Shown piece by piece: positions 8,983 to 17,332 of a stretch of DNA of 64,000 bases. The stretch lies in contig CANFHC010000008.1 in NCBI GenBank assembly GCA_947446575.1, positions 1-64,000 of the forward strand, in the 5' to 3' direction. Every line of letters begins with the position of its first letter. Positions within the stretch are counted from its first letter, which is position 1. The translations under genes and the position numbers were made by a program. The notes below the pieces were generated by a model. That model made no database searches. It saw only the letters and a list, made by a program, of their open reading frames with translations, and was not told the DNA's origin. This stretch comes from Bacteriovoracaceae bacterium. Its GTDB lineage: Bacteria; Bdellovibrionota; Bacteriovoracia; Bacteriovoracales; Bacteriovoracaceae.

Positions 8983-10032
8983 TTATTTAAGTGCTTCTCT
9001 AATAACTGATGATGCCCAGTCCATAGTCCAGACTATGGCCGCGATTAAAATAACAAGCAGGCCGACTTCGCTCCATCTTGCTTGACCTTGGTATTGCATT
9101 AAAAGGTTTCCGATACCACCGCCACCAACTAGACCGATGACCGTCGCCATACGTACGTTGATATCCCAACGATAAATTGTATAGGAAAGATAAGGTAATA
9201 CGATTTGTGGAACTACACCAAACCAAATAACTTGAATTGGGTGAGCTCCGGTTGCAGTAATGGCTTCAATAGGTCCATCGTCTATCGATTCAATTTGTTC
9301 TGAGTATTGTTTTGTTAAAGAGGCAATTGAGTGCAAGCAAAGTGCAAGCATCCCTGAAAATGGTCCGATACCAACCCATACTGAGAATATAATCGCCCAA
9401 ACCAATGGTTCAATTGAGCGTGAAATGTTTAAAAATGCTCTAAGAGCGCTATAGCAGAAGAATGCTAGTGGATTACCACTCATTAAATTCCTTGCTGCAA
9501 TAAAACCTAAAATAAAAGCGATGGGGATAGCGATAGCAGTAGCTATGAAGGCCATATAGATTGTTTCGATGGCCGCAAACAGTCCTTGTTCAAAGATTCC
9601 CCAGTTTGGGTGAAAAAGTGCAGTGAAAATTCTTTTTGCTCCATCTAGACCGTTTTGAGAAAAAAATTCTTTAATAGAAACTTGTGAAACGTAAAATCCA
9701 GTAAGAAATGTGAGCGCAACTATTAAATAGCCTAGGTAAGCAAATGGCTTACTCGTTGCTGATTCGTCATCCCGAATTTTTATAAGTCCGAAAAGACCTC
9801 TTCCTAATGAAGCAGGAGTTAAAAATAAAAGGGCGGCCATCACGATACCAAAATAAAGTGAGTATAATGGCTGATTCCAAGTAAATTCAGGATAGCGACT
9901 ATCAATGATTATTTTATCGTAAATAATTTTATAACCAACTAAAGCGATATAGGCCCATGATAGGGAATCTAGAATAAACGCTTTAATCGTTTGAACTTTT
10001 TTGTTAGCTTTTTTCTTTATTATCTTTTGCAT
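8983..10032 (-). CDS. phnE: Phosphonate/phosphite-type ABC permease PhnE
   Basis: This 349-residue inner-membrane permease carries the PhnE signature region: AIETIYMAFIATAIAIPIAF, then LAFFCYSALRAFLNISRSIE, the EAA-like loop EAITATGAHPIQVIWFGVVPQ and the GLVGGGGIGNLL block. It has an extra N-terminal extension with two or three hydrophobic segments, making it longer than the common 260-residue PhnE. It ends the phnDCE-order operon and is followed by a strong terminator. The substrate could be phosphonate, phosphite or a related organophosphorus compound. Confidence 0.9.
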   Translation of the reverse strand: MQKIIKKKANKKVQTIKAFILDSLSWAYIALVGYKIIYDKIIIDSRYPEFTWNQPLYSLYFGIVMAALLFLTPASLGRGLFGLIKIRDDESATSKPFAYLGYLIVALTFLTGFYVSQVSIKEFFSQNGLDGAKRIFTALFHPNWGIFEQGLFAAIETIYMAFIATAIAIPIAFILGFIAARNLMSGNPLAFFCYSALRAFLNISRSIEPLVWAIIFSVWVGIGPFSGMLALCLHSIASLTKQYSEQIESIDDGPIEAITATGAHPIQVIWFGVVPQIVLPYLSYTIYRWDINVRMATVIGLVGGGGIGNLLMQYQGQARWSEVGLLVILIAAIVWTMDWASSVIREALK

Positions 10033-10055
10033 GATTTTCTCTAAAATTTCTGGAA

Positions 10056-10814
10056 TTAGTTAATAGTTACTTCAACAGCATCTTCGCCATAAATAGTTTT
10101 AAACCACTCTTCGCTAATCTCTAACGGTTTTCCGTCATAGATTAATTTACCACCCTTAAGGGCGACAACTCTGTGAGCGTATTGACGGACGAGTGAAAGA
10201 AAGTGCAAGTTACAAATAACTGTCACTCCTAATTCTTCGTTTACTTTTTTAAGATACTGCATAACTGAGTGAGAAGTAGCTGGATCTAGTGAAGCCACTG
10301 GTTCGTCAGCTAATAAAATTTTCGGATTTTGCATAAGTGCGCGAGCTATTGCAACTCGTTGCTGTTGTCCGCCGGAGAGATTATCAGCGCGGTTGCGCTC
10401 TTTACCACTTAGTCCCACGATACCGATATACTTCATCGCTAAAGCTTTATCTTCTGCTGAATAAATTCCCAAAATAGATTTGAAAATTCCTGTGCGAGAT
10501 AAATTTCCAGAAAGGACATTGGCCATAACTGAGCGTCTTGGAATGAGATTGAAATGTTGAAATACCATACCTATTTCAGATCTAATTTTTCTAAGCGAAG
10601 CTCCTTTTAATTTTGTAGTATCTACTCCATGAAAAAGAATTTCTCCACCTGTTGGATCATGTAGGCGATTTATACATCTAAGCATAGTTGACTTACCAGA
10701 TCCCGAAAGTCCGATAACAACTAAGAATTCACCTTTAGGCACGCTAAAACTTATGTCGTGTAAAGCATGGTATCCGTTGGGGTATACTTTGTTAAGATTT
10801 TTGATTTCTAACAT
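10056..10814 (-). CDS. phnC: Phosphonate/phosphite-type ABC ATPase PhnC
   Basis: This ATPase of about 252 residues has Walker A GLSGSGKS, Q-loop FQHFNLI, signature LSGGQQQRVAIARAL and Walker B ILLADEPVASLD. The FQHFNLIPRRSVMANVLSG stretch and the NLHFLSLVRQYAHRVVALK ending are typical of PhnC rather than general amino-acid ATPases. ATG 10814 is chosen because GAGGA lies about nine bases upstream. The alternative TTG at 10835 overlaps that site. It energises uptake through PhnE. Confidence 0.91.
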   Translation of the reverse strand: MLEIKNLNKVYPNGYHALHDISFSVPKGEFLVVIGLSGSGKSTMLRCINRLHDPTGGEILFHGVDTTKLKGASLRKIRSEIGMVFQHFNLIPRRSVMANVLSGNLSRTGIFKSILGIYSAEDKALAMKYIGIVGLSGKERNRADNLSGGQQQRVAIARALMQNPKILLADEPVASLDPATSHSVMQYLKKVNEELGVTVICNLHFLSLVRQYAHRVVALKGGKLIYDGKPLEISEEWFKTIYGEDAVEVTIN

Positions 10815-10849
10815 ATCAATCTCGTCCTCAAGCAATTAAAAGAAATAAA

Positions 10850-11752
10850 TTATTTTACTAAACTAGCAGCATCAGTGTTTGTTGCTTTAAGAACTTTTCT
10901 TAAATCATCATAGTCTTTGTTTGTAGCAGGAACTACACCATCGACTGCATAAATATTCTTGAAAGCTTCTTTTCCTTCAGGAGTTGCTAGGTATTTATTT
11001 AAACCATCAATGAATTTTTTAGTGATATCAGCTGGCATTCCTTTTCTAAATACGAACGGATCGTTAGGAATATGGTCAGTGATTTTCAAAACAGTTACTT
11101 TTTTCTCTACGTCAGGAAATTGAGTGAGAACTCTTTCTCTAGCGTCTTTAATTTTTCCATCGTATGCGTCTGAGTAAAACGCCGCTCCAGCGTCTACCTG
11201 ACCTTGATAAACCATAGTGATTACGTTGTCGTGCTTAATTGCAAACGTAGTGTTACCAAGTTTGATTTTATTATCGTTCATAATTTTTAGAGGAAATAAG
11301 TATCCAGAAGTTGAAGATGAATCAGTAAACGCAAATTTCTTTCCATTTAAATCCTTTAGCGATTTGATTCCAGAATTAACATTTACGTAGATTGCGCCGG
11401 CGTAATAGTCTTTTCCATGACGAAGTGTTTTTAATTTTGCTTCAGCTCCAAATTTTGTATTTGCTAGTAAGTAACCAAATGAATTCATAACGGCGATATC
11501 TGCTCTTGAAGAGCCGAAAGCTTCAACGACAGCGATATAGTTTGATGGAATTCCAGACTTAAAAAATAATCCAGTTTCTTTTTCCATAAATTTTAAAAAA
11601 TGATCTGAGTTTGTTGCGATAGAGTTTGCGTCAACTGACGGTGTGAAATAAATTTTGACTGGGTTCTCTTTTGTTCCTAGTTTTTCTTCAGCGAAGGCCG
11701 CAAAAGATACCGTAAAAATCAAAAGGCTTAAAAGTGCTCTTTTCATGTTCAT
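10850..11752 (-). CDS. phnD: Periplasmic phosphonate/phosphite-binding protein PhnD
   Basis: This 300-residue secreted protein has a signal peptide ending at AAFA and the PhnD-family fold: IYFTPSVDANSIATNSDHF, a long ADIAVMNSFGYLLA block, FAFTDSSSTSGYLFPL and IPNDPFVFRKGMP. The STSGYLFP stretch lines the ligand pocket in this family. AAGGAG lies six bases before the first of two in-frame ATGs. It is the first gene of the importer. No phn C-P lyase genes are in the window, so import may supply phosphorus processed elsewhere. Confidence 0.9.
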   Translation of the reverse strand: MNMKRALLSLLIFTVSFAAFAEEKLGTKENPVKIYFTPSVDANSIATNSDHFLKFMEKETGLFFKSGIPSNYIAVVEAFGSSRADIAVMNSFGYLLANTKFGAEAKLKTLRHGKDYYAGAIYVNVNSGIKSLKDLNGKKFAFTDSSSTSGYLFPLKIMNDNKIKLGNTTFAIKHDNVITMVYQGQVDAGAAFYSDAYDGKIKDARERVLTQFPDVEKKVTVLKITDHIPNDPFVFRKGMPADITKKFIDGLNKYLATPEGKEAFKNIYAVDGVVPATNKDYDDLRKVLKATNTDAASLVK

Positions 11753-11916
11753 GAAAAACTCCTTACAAAGAATTCAGCTGTTTATATTATAAAAATTGAT
11801 GGCCTACAGTAGCACAACTTATCTGAATTCGTTAGTCAGGAATTGGTTTTGTTGGGCATTTTTTAAAAAAGATGGTAATTTTTTTATAAAATACCCAATA
11901 CTTGGAGATTAATGCA

Positions 11917-12378
11917 GTGAAAACTTACCAAAGAATAATTATTGGATTCCTTTTTGTGGCAACGAGCTCTTTAACGATGGCCGAAGTGCAGTCTTATGAA
12001 ACAACAGATAATACGGGATTAAATAAACTAGAAAGACTTGATACCGTAGATAAATACTTAGTTGAATTATCAAAATCAGTTAAGGCGATGGAAGCTAAAT
12101 TAGATGAAAACGCAAAAAAAATACAATCGCTTGATTCAATTGTAAAAGTTTTAAAAGAAAATGAAGCGAAACTCATGACTGAAAAACTTGGTGAGCAGAA
12201 AAAATCGAGAACGAAGGAAGAGGCTAAAGTTTCTAAAGACGACTTAACAGAAATGGAAAAATTAAAAGCGGATATCCTCGCTCTTAAAAATAAAGACATT
12301 GAAAAGATAAAAGTAAATGTTGAAGAGTTAAGCGATACAGTAAAAGCGATTCAAGCGACTTTAAAAGACAGAAAATAA
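11917..12378 (+). CDS. Secreted coiled-coil protein, unknown
   Basis: This 153-residue protein has a signal peptide (hydrophobic 8-22, ending near TMA) followed by an almost entirely helical, Lys/Glu-rich region. Heptad-like spacing from about residue 38 to the end predicts a long coiled coil. I start it at GTG 11917, which has GGAG nine bases upstream; an in-frame TTG at 11902 overlaps that site. I do not recognise a family. It stands alone, divergent from phnD and closed by a hairpin, so it is probably a free-standing periplasmic protein. Confidence 0.6.
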   Translation: MKTYQRIIIGFLFVATSSLTMAEVQSYETTDNTGLNKLERLDTVDKYLVELSKSVKAMEAKLDENAKKIQSLDSIVKVLKENEAKLMTEKLGEQKKSRTKEEAKVSKDDLTEMEKLKADILALKNKDIEKIKVNVEELSDTVKAIQATLKDRK

Positions 12379-12382
12379 AATC

Positions 12383-12419
12383 TATTCCTGTCGTCTTTAT
12401 TTTAACGACAACAGGAATA
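12383..12419. terminator. Convergent-gene terminator hairpin
   Basis: TATTCCTGT at 12383-12391 pairs with ACAGGAATA at 12411-12419, and CGT with ACG continues the stem after a three-base bulge. A plus-strand AAATTTTT tract follows. It lies between the ends of two converging genes and probably serves both. Confidence 0.6.
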
Positions 12420-12424
12420 AATTT

Positions 12425-12742
12425 TTACTTAACAACAAATCCTACAAATTCCGAAGCAGGGATTTCTCCATTTTGAATTTTTATTTTTACTATATCTGAA
12501 ACTTTTGGATCAGCAGAATTTTTAACAATTATTCCAGTGCAGTCTGCTTTAAGTAAAACGCCTTCAGGCAAAACTAATCCCTCTAAATTTTTAATTGAAA
12601 ATTTAGATCCAGCTCCTGTGAGTTCACCCATTTTTACTTGTAGACCCGATTTAATGATAGCCTCTACAGATGAAAGTTCTGCTGCGGGTGCCAGATTCAT
12701 AATGCCAAAAATAAAAAGAAAAGAAATAATTATTGTCTTCAT
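12425..12742 (-). CDS. Small secreted protein, coupled to upstream regulator
   Basis: This 105-residue protein begins with a signal peptide ending near APAA. The mature part of about 80 residues is probably beta-rich and has one Cys. I recognise no family. Its ATG overlaps the TGA of the HTH regulator gene in the form ATGA, and its GGAG ribosome-binding site lies inside that gene. Production is therefore likely tied to translation of the regulator. This close pairing suggests a shared job, such as a periplasmic partner or target of the regulator; that is inference. Confidence 0.65.
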   Translation of the reverse strand: MKTIIISFLFIFGIMNLAPAAELSSVEAIIKSGLQVKMGELTGAGSKFSIKNLEGLVLPEGVLLKADCTGIIVKNSADPKVSDIVKIKIQNGEIPASEFVGFVVK

Positions 12743-13560
12743 TGGAGAACTCCTGCCTCGTGGGCGTTTTCTTTATTGGGCGTAAGGCCAATTACATCAG
12801 ATAAAACGACAGAATAGTAGGGAATGTTGCCCTGAAGTTTTTTATCGCTCATAAGATCAAATATTTTTTTAACAGCATTTTTTTCAATTTCTTTTATCAA
12901 ATTTATCCCTTCTTCATTCATTCCTTCAGAAAGTGAATAAAAGAGGTTAAATCCCTTATCAGCGTCTTTTGGTTTGTAGCAATCAACTAATGAGTGAGTG
13001 AGTTGGTGAGCAAGAGCGAGCTCAACTGAAAAGTTCTTTTCACGCGCGTGAAGTCTTTCATTTTCATCAATGATGATCCAATTAAGTTCGACGAGTTCAT
13101 TTAATTTTTCTATTCCAAGAATTCCGAAAATATTTTTAATTTCTCGTACACTCGTTCCACAGGCGTTAGCGGCAAGCTTGTAGATAAGGTAAACAGTTTT
13201 ATCACGAAAGAGACTGTTTAAATCAGTATGGAGTTCGTGAGGTGCAGACTTATCATCAAAGATGAATTGATCAAATGAGCGGTTGAGTAATTCCGCAATT
13301 GGGCCATTTACTTTTTTTAGAAGAGCAGAGATCTTTTTTTCTTTTAATAAATAAGAGGTAAGCGCAAGTACAGAGTGTGGTGCAAGTTCTTGTCTTTGAT
13401 CTTCTTGCATTAGTCGTCTCATTGTCGTGGCCGGAACACCTGAGCGAGTGGCCAGTGCATTGAGAGTTAAACCTTTGTGATTATCTAAATAGGAGCTCAC
13501 CAAAGATTTTAGTTGTTGGTTGACGCTAGAATGTGAATTTTCGGTTTGTGAAAGATTCAT
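12739..13560 (-). CDS. HTH-containing regulator-like protein
   Basis: This protein of about 273 residues contains an XRE-like helix-turn-helix near its N-terminus (LTLNALATRSGVPATTMRRL). A long alpha-helical C-terminal region of unknown type follows. The layout recalls the TIGR02147-type regulators common in Bdellovibrio relatives, but I cannot confirm that family. The frame also allows an ATG at 13641, just after a 12-bp hairpin. I prefer 13560 because the extra 27 residues look unconserved and a weak AGAG precedes this ATG. Its stop overlaps the start of a secreted protein gene (ATGA). Confidence 0.7.
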   Translation of the reverse strand: MNLSQTENSHSSVNQQLKSLVSSYLDNHKGLTLNALATRSGVPATTMRRLMQEDQRQELAPHSVLALTSYLLKEKKISALLKKVNGPIAELLNRSFDQFIFDDKSAPHELHTDLNSLFRDKTVYLIYKLAANACGTSVREIKNIFGILGIEKLNELVELNWIIIDENERLHAREKNFSVELALAHQLTHSLVDCYKPKDADKGFNLFYSLSEGMNEEGINLIKEIEKNAVKKIFDLMSDKKLQGNIPYYSVVLSDVIGLTPNKENAHEAGVLQ

Positions 13561-13660
13561 ATTCTCTGGTTGTAACAGCACTAATCTGTTTTCAAAATAA
13601 AAAACTGTTTCGTGCGAGAAAGAGTAAGTTCTTGCATTCATATATTGGTATTTTTTACAT

Positions 13661-13698
13661 AAGTGGTGCCATGAAGGAGTTCCAAAATGGCACCACTT
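13661..13698. promoter_or_regulatory. 12-bp perfect hairpin before the HTH gene
   Basis: AAGTGGTGCCAT at 13661-13672 is an exact inverted repeat of ATGGCACCACTT at 13687-13698, with a 14-base loop. No T-tract follows on either strand, so it is not a standard terminator. It lies between the end of a DUF4360 gene and the start of the HTH gene. It may be an operator for autoregulation, an RNA leader structure or a Rho-assisted stop. Confidence 0.5.
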
Positions 13699-13712
13699 TA
13701 TCTATTTGTGAG

Positions 13713-14462
13713 TTACTGACAAACTGTTTGTGATCGTCCACCGACACGAATCACTCTGCAATTTCTTCCGCCGCCACCGCCATTTCCACCTGGAGTTGGT
13801 CTACAGATTGAAGTCGTTGCACGCAATCGAATTCCACCTTTCATATCACTTGAATCCATCGTAATTGTTCCTTCTGTTCTATTGTCTCCTGCCAAAATCT
13901 GACTTCCTAATTGGTGTTGTAGATGAAGAGAAACTCGATCTCCAGCTGCTCCATTTCCACATTGTGAGGACACACTTATAACTTTTGTTGTTTGCACTAA
14001 AAAATCTTCTTCTTGATCTATGCTTGTGTTGAGCCAATTTTTATCAGCTATCAGTTGTTGCCCTTGGGTTCTTTCAGTTCCAAGACCAGAACTACTTATT
14101 AAATAACTTTTAAAACTGCCGGCGACTCCACGGTCTAAAAATGCATGTCCGCGCATATCATAAGATATTTCTATGGAATCTAATTTTTGTCCTGCTGGTA
14201 ATTTGATATCTAAAAAAACATTACAATTTAAACTTGAAATACTTGTTCCGCCACCTTTTGGATTTAGAGGAGTTGGTACATGAGATTCAAAACTTTGAAA
14301 GATTAAACTCGCTGATGATAAATCAGGCGCTGTCACAATTTGAGTTAAATCAGATGAACAACCTGACCCACCTACTCTGATATTTTGGAATTCAAAATTT
14401 CCCGCCATCGCACTAGAGATGGTTGCAAACATTCCTAGTGTAAAAAATAATTTGTTCTTCAT
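13713..14462 (-). CDS. Secreted DUF4360 protein with Gly/Arg tail
   Basis: This 249-residue exported protein has a signal peptide ending at AMA. Its core matches the DUF4360 pattern seen in the neighbouring gene: a VGGSGC start, SLIFQSF, a central Cys in SLNCNVFLDIKLPAGQ, an ISYDMRGHAFLDRG motif and a final Cys-containing strand. After the domain comes a Gly-rich linker and a short Cys-containing tail (NCRVIRVGG). DUF4360 proteins are secreted in fungi and bacteria, with no established function. It is divergent from its paralogue at 14695. AGGGGG precedes the ATG. Confidence 0.75.
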   Translation of the reverse strand: MKNKLFFTLGMFATISSAMAGNFEFQNIRVGGSGCSSDLTQIVTAPDLSSASLIFQSFESHVPTPLNPKGGGTSISSLNCNVFLDIKLPAGQKLDSIEISYDMRGHAFLDRGVAGSFKSYLISSSGLGTERTQGQQLIADKNWLNTSIDQEEDFLVQTTKVISVSSQCGNGAAGDRVSLHLQHQLGSQILAGDNRTEGTITMDSSDMKGGIRLRATTSICRPTPGGNGGGGGRNCRVIRVGGRSQTVCQ

Positions 14463-14543
14463 AAGTATTATCCCCCTGAGAAATAGAAATAGAGGAGAAG
14501 GGGATCTTTCACAAGACTAAAAACAGATTCATTTCATTCTGAT

Positions 14544-14586
14544 CGCCAGGTGGTTATGTTGAAAAATCGATCTCAACCAAGTGGCG
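14544..14586. promoter_or_regulatory. Nested inverted repeats between divergent DUF4360 genes
   Basis: In the 232-bp divergent gap, CGCCA (14544-14548) pairs with TGGCG (14582-14586) and, inside it, GTTGA (14558-14562) pairs with TCAAC (14573-14577). The position between two paralogous, divergent genes suits a shared operator. The arms are short, so this is tentative. Confidence 0.3.
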
Positions 14587-14694
14587 GTTAAAGTCAACAC
14601 ATATGCATTTTGATCTTTCTTATTAAAAAATATTCCATTAAAAAAAGATTAACGAAAGCAAAACGCTTTTAAAAATTTTCAATGAGGGGAAAAC

Positions 14695-15306
14695 ATGAAA
14701 AAGAATTTAACACTACTAAAGGCAGCTCTATTAGCTCTTGCTATTTCTGGATCTTCAATAGTTCACGCCGATGATATTCAATTAGGAACTCCTGCTTACG
14801 GAGGAAATGGTTGTCCGGCCGGAACTGCATCAGCTGTATTAAGTCAGGATGCTAAATCATTATCACTTATTTTTGATCAATTTGTGGTAGAGGCCGGTGG
14901 TGCTGCTAGAACACTAGAAAGAAAATCATGTAACGTCGCTATTCCAGTTCATATTCCACAAGGATTCAGTGTTTCAGTCGTTAATGTTGACTACCGTGGA
15001 TACGTATCGTTGCCTGCACAAGCTTCAGCGCGTATGACTGCAGAATATTTTTTAGCTGGATCAGTGGGGCCAAGATTTGATAAAATGTTTTTGGGTAAAA
15101 CCGATACAGATTACCAATTTTCAAACCAACTAGACATCAATGCTCAGGTTTGGTCACCATGTGGAGCTGATACAATCTTGAGAGTAAACGCAGCTATGTT
15201 AGTTAAAACTAACCGCTATAACGATCAAGCAATAGCAACAGTTGACTCTGCTGACTTTAAGACTGGTATCCTATACCAATTACAATGGAAGAGATGTTCA
15301 AGATAA
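14695..15306 (+). CDS. Secreted DUF4360 protein
   Basis: This 203-residue protein has a signal peptide ending at VHA and a complete DUF4360 domain. Visible blocks are GTPAYGGNGCPAGT, SLSLIFDQFVVEAG, a central Cys in RKSCNVAIPVHIPQG, VVNVDYRGYVSLPA and a C-terminal CGADTILRVNAAMLV. Four Cys probably form two disulphides. The biochemical role is unknown for the family; cell-surface or secreted roles are likely. It is paralogous to the divergent gene at 13713-14462 and ends at a strong terminator. Confidence 0.85.
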   Translation: MKKNLTLLKAALLALAISGSSIVHADDIQLGTPAYGGNGCPAGTASAVLSQDAKSLSLIFDQFVVEAGGAARTLERKSCNVAIPVHIPQGFSVSVVNVDYRGYVSLPAQASARMTAEYFLAGSVGPRFDKMFLGKTDTDYQFSNQLDINAQVWSPCGADTILRVNAAMLVKTNRYNDQAIATVDSADFKTGILYQLQWKRCSR

Positions 15307-15327
15307 TGATTTATATCTAGATACGAG

Positions 15328-15369
15328 AGAGAAAAAAAGACCAGCAGTATTGCTGGTCTTTTTTTCTCT
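15328..15369. terminator. Strong bidirectional terminator, 19-bp stem
   Basis: Positions 15328-15346 and 15351-15369 form a perfect 19-bp stem around a GTAT loop. The core is GACCAGCA/TGCTGGTC flanked by seven A and seven T. The A- and T-tracts make it effective on both strands. It separates the convergent DUF4360 and C45 hydrolase genes. Confidence 0.9.
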
Positions 15370-15440
15370 ACTTGAGGAAGAATAATAGTAAAGATCGATC
15401 CCATATTGGGCCTATTCTTAAGATAAATTCATCCCCTCTT

Positions 15441-17066
15441 TTATGTTGTATAAGCATAGATCACATCTAAAATATCAATTCGAGGAACAATCATCCCTTT
15501 GGTGGATATGTGAAATATTGTTTTTGGAATTTTAAATTCAAATTGATAAATAGCTTTCAGTTTTGGATGAATTATTTTGTCTTCTTCCAAAGACGTTGTT
15601 GAATTCAAAATGCGCTCAATGCGCCCAATAAAAAGAAGACAGTGATCATTAAGTGTTTGTGGCAAGTGTCCTTCCATTTTTTTGAAATCGTGCAAAATGG
15701 ACATCATGACTTTCGGATGAGTCTCGTATATGTATTGGGCAACTAAAAAATAAAATTCTGCGATCCCTTTTTCTGGATAATTTTCAAGATGATCTATGGC
15801 AAATTGCAGGTGATGATAAATCATTTGAGCGTCGTGCAAATCAAATCCCTTTTGCGCTTTCATCAGAGATTGAATCCCTTTGTAATAATCCTCTGATACG
15901 TTTTTTTGATTTTTTTTGCCCTTAAAGTTTTTTTGTTCGGGATGATCGAAAGCATTGGAGAGGAGTATGAGATTATCGCGATAAAGCTTTGGGGCCTCTC
16001 CGTCGATGTAGTAAGAGGTTCCAGCAGTTGGATTTAACGTCATTACCGTTAAACTCGAAGGAGTTATTGTATCCATTTTATAATTTTCATAATGACCCTT
16101 ATGCTTAACTTTTTGTTCATAGGGAGTGGCCATCATTTTAATTAGTTCTATTTCAGTTTTTTCTTTTTTGGCCTTAACGAATTGATGAATTTTATTTGCT
16201 GCAATCTCTTCACGCATTAAATTGAATTGGTGAAAGCCGGTCGGTAGCATATTTTCTTGATTAATCTCTCTGTTTTCTAAATGATTACAAAAATAAAGAA
16301 TTCCATTTTCTGGAACCGTATGTTCGGTGATAAATAATTCTTTCCCCATGAGATCTGCACCAATGATATCGCCATTTTTAAAAGACATATAGAGGCACCA
16401 GGTAGTGATGCTTTCGTGGGTCCGTAAATATTCAAGTACTGATTTTTTGTCATTGGCATTTTTAATAAGATCAAAAATTAATTCAAAAATTGAAAGTCCG
16501 TCTTTATTAAAAACATTAGTGAATTTTTGATGAAGAGCAAGAGTCATTCCATCTTCTGTCATCAGCGTAATGGAGGGATAGGGAATTCCACTAGCTCCAA
16601 AGCCCAAAGTTTTTGGCATACCTTTAAGATCATATAAAATGGCGCGCTCTTTTAAATCATATGAGCCATGTAGTGGAAAATCTAAGATTCGGCCATGAAC
16701 CACTTCATTTTTTTCATTTCGCATGAAAAAACTTGAGCATCCTAAATTTCCTTTAATAAATCCTGGTGCCCACTTGCTTATGCAACTGACGAGTTCAGGA
16801 ACCAACATCGTATATGCCGCTTCTTCGAGAGATAATCCCAAACCGTCTGCATAACTCTTTAGGTGATTATAATGCTCAGACTTTTTAAGGAGAGAATTTT
16901 TAAGCGCAACCTTTGCCACTTCTTCTATCGCTTTATTCACGGCTCCCCAAGGAGTGGAGAGCATATGCTTAACATCGCGGTGGACATCTTTTGCCGCCTC
17001 GCGATCCATGAGTCCCAATTGATAAAAATTTTCGTCTATAGAGCCGATGAGTGTGACGAGGTCCAT
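15441..17066 (-). CDS. C45-family Ntn-hydrolase / acyltransferase-like protein
   Basis: This 541-residue protein contains the region GNLGCSSFFMRNEKNEVVHG followed by RILDFPL near residue 110. That is the nucleophile-Cys region of the acyl-CoA:6-aminopenicillanate acyltransferase / acid ceramidase-like C45 family. The family self-cleaves just before this Cys, and members hydrolyse or transfer amide-linked acyl groups. The chain is longer than usual: about 150 C-terminal residues are helical and of unknown type. No signal peptide is visible, so it is probably cytoplasmic. The substrate cannot be predicted. Confidence 0.75.
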   Translation of the reverse strand: MDLVTLIGSIDENFYQLGLMDREAAKDVHRDVKHMLSTPWGAVNKAIEEVAKVALKNSLLKKSEHYNHLKSYADGLGLSLEEAAYTMLVPELVSCISKWAPGFIKGNLGCSSFFMRNEKNEVVHGRILDFPLHGSYDLKERAILYDLKGMPKTLGFGASGIPYPSITLMTEDGMTLALHQKFTNVFNKDGLSIFELIFDLIKNANDKKSVLEYLRTHESITTWCLYMSFKNGDIIGADLMGKELFITEHTVPENGILYFCNHLENREINQENMLPTGFHQFNLMREEIAANKIHQFVKAKKEKTEIELIKMMATPYEQKVKHKGHYENYKMDTITPSSLTVMTLNPTAGTSYYIDGEAPKLYRDNLILLSNAFDHPEQKNFKGKKNQKNVSEDYYKGIQSLMKAQKGFDLHDAQMIYHHLQFAIDHLENYPEKGIAEFYFLVAQYIYETHPKVMMSILHDFKKMEGHLPQTLNDHCLLFIGRIERILNSTTSLEEDKIIHPKLKAIYQFEFKIPKTIFHISTKGMIVPRIDILDVIYAYTT

Positions 17067-17095
17067 ACACTTTCATTCCTTATGAGGTACTTGTT

Positions 17096-17332
17096 ATGTT
17101 TGATATTGTAAGCTTAAATGGAATTGCAAGCAATCAATGGTTAAATATAGCAATGCTAATTGCTGCTGTTTTACGAGTTTATTTAGAAATTATCAAATTT
17201 GATTTTGCTGAACTTCCGCTTACAAAAGGAATGTTTAAATCAAGCGTAGAGGCCCGTCGATTTCATAGAAATGGGTTGTATATTTGTCTAGGTTATATTG
17301 TTTTATCAGCGCCATTTACACTTTTTTCTTGA
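17096..17332 (+). CDS. Small membrane protein, unknown
   Basis: This 78-residue protein has a hydrophobic helix at about residues 15-33 and a second at about 60-77, with a basic loop (EARRFHRNG) between them. GAGG lies nine bases before the ATG, supporting translation. It sits 30 bases from the divergent C45 gene, and its last 40 bases overlap the end of the convergent DUF2183 gene. I recognise no family. Confidence 0.55.
   Translation: MFDIVSLNGIASNQWLNIAMLIAAVLRVYLEIIKFDFAELPLTKGMFKSSVEARRFHRNGLYICLGYIVLSAPFTLFS

Noticed and set aside
11770-11830. GAATTCAG and CTGAATTC inverted repeat between phnD and the coiled-coil gene
   Set aside because: GAATTC is itself palindromic and the arms are 45 bases apart, so chance is the simpler explanation.
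11994-12299. A 101-codon minus-strand frame rich in Ser and Phe
   Set aside because: It is the antisense of the Lys/Glu-rich coiled-coil gene; its composition follows from that.
13533-13733. A 66-codon plus-strand frame spanning the 12-bp hairpin
   Set aside because: It is antisense to the HTH gene and its internal AAGGAG falls in the hairpin loop; no protein features are visible.
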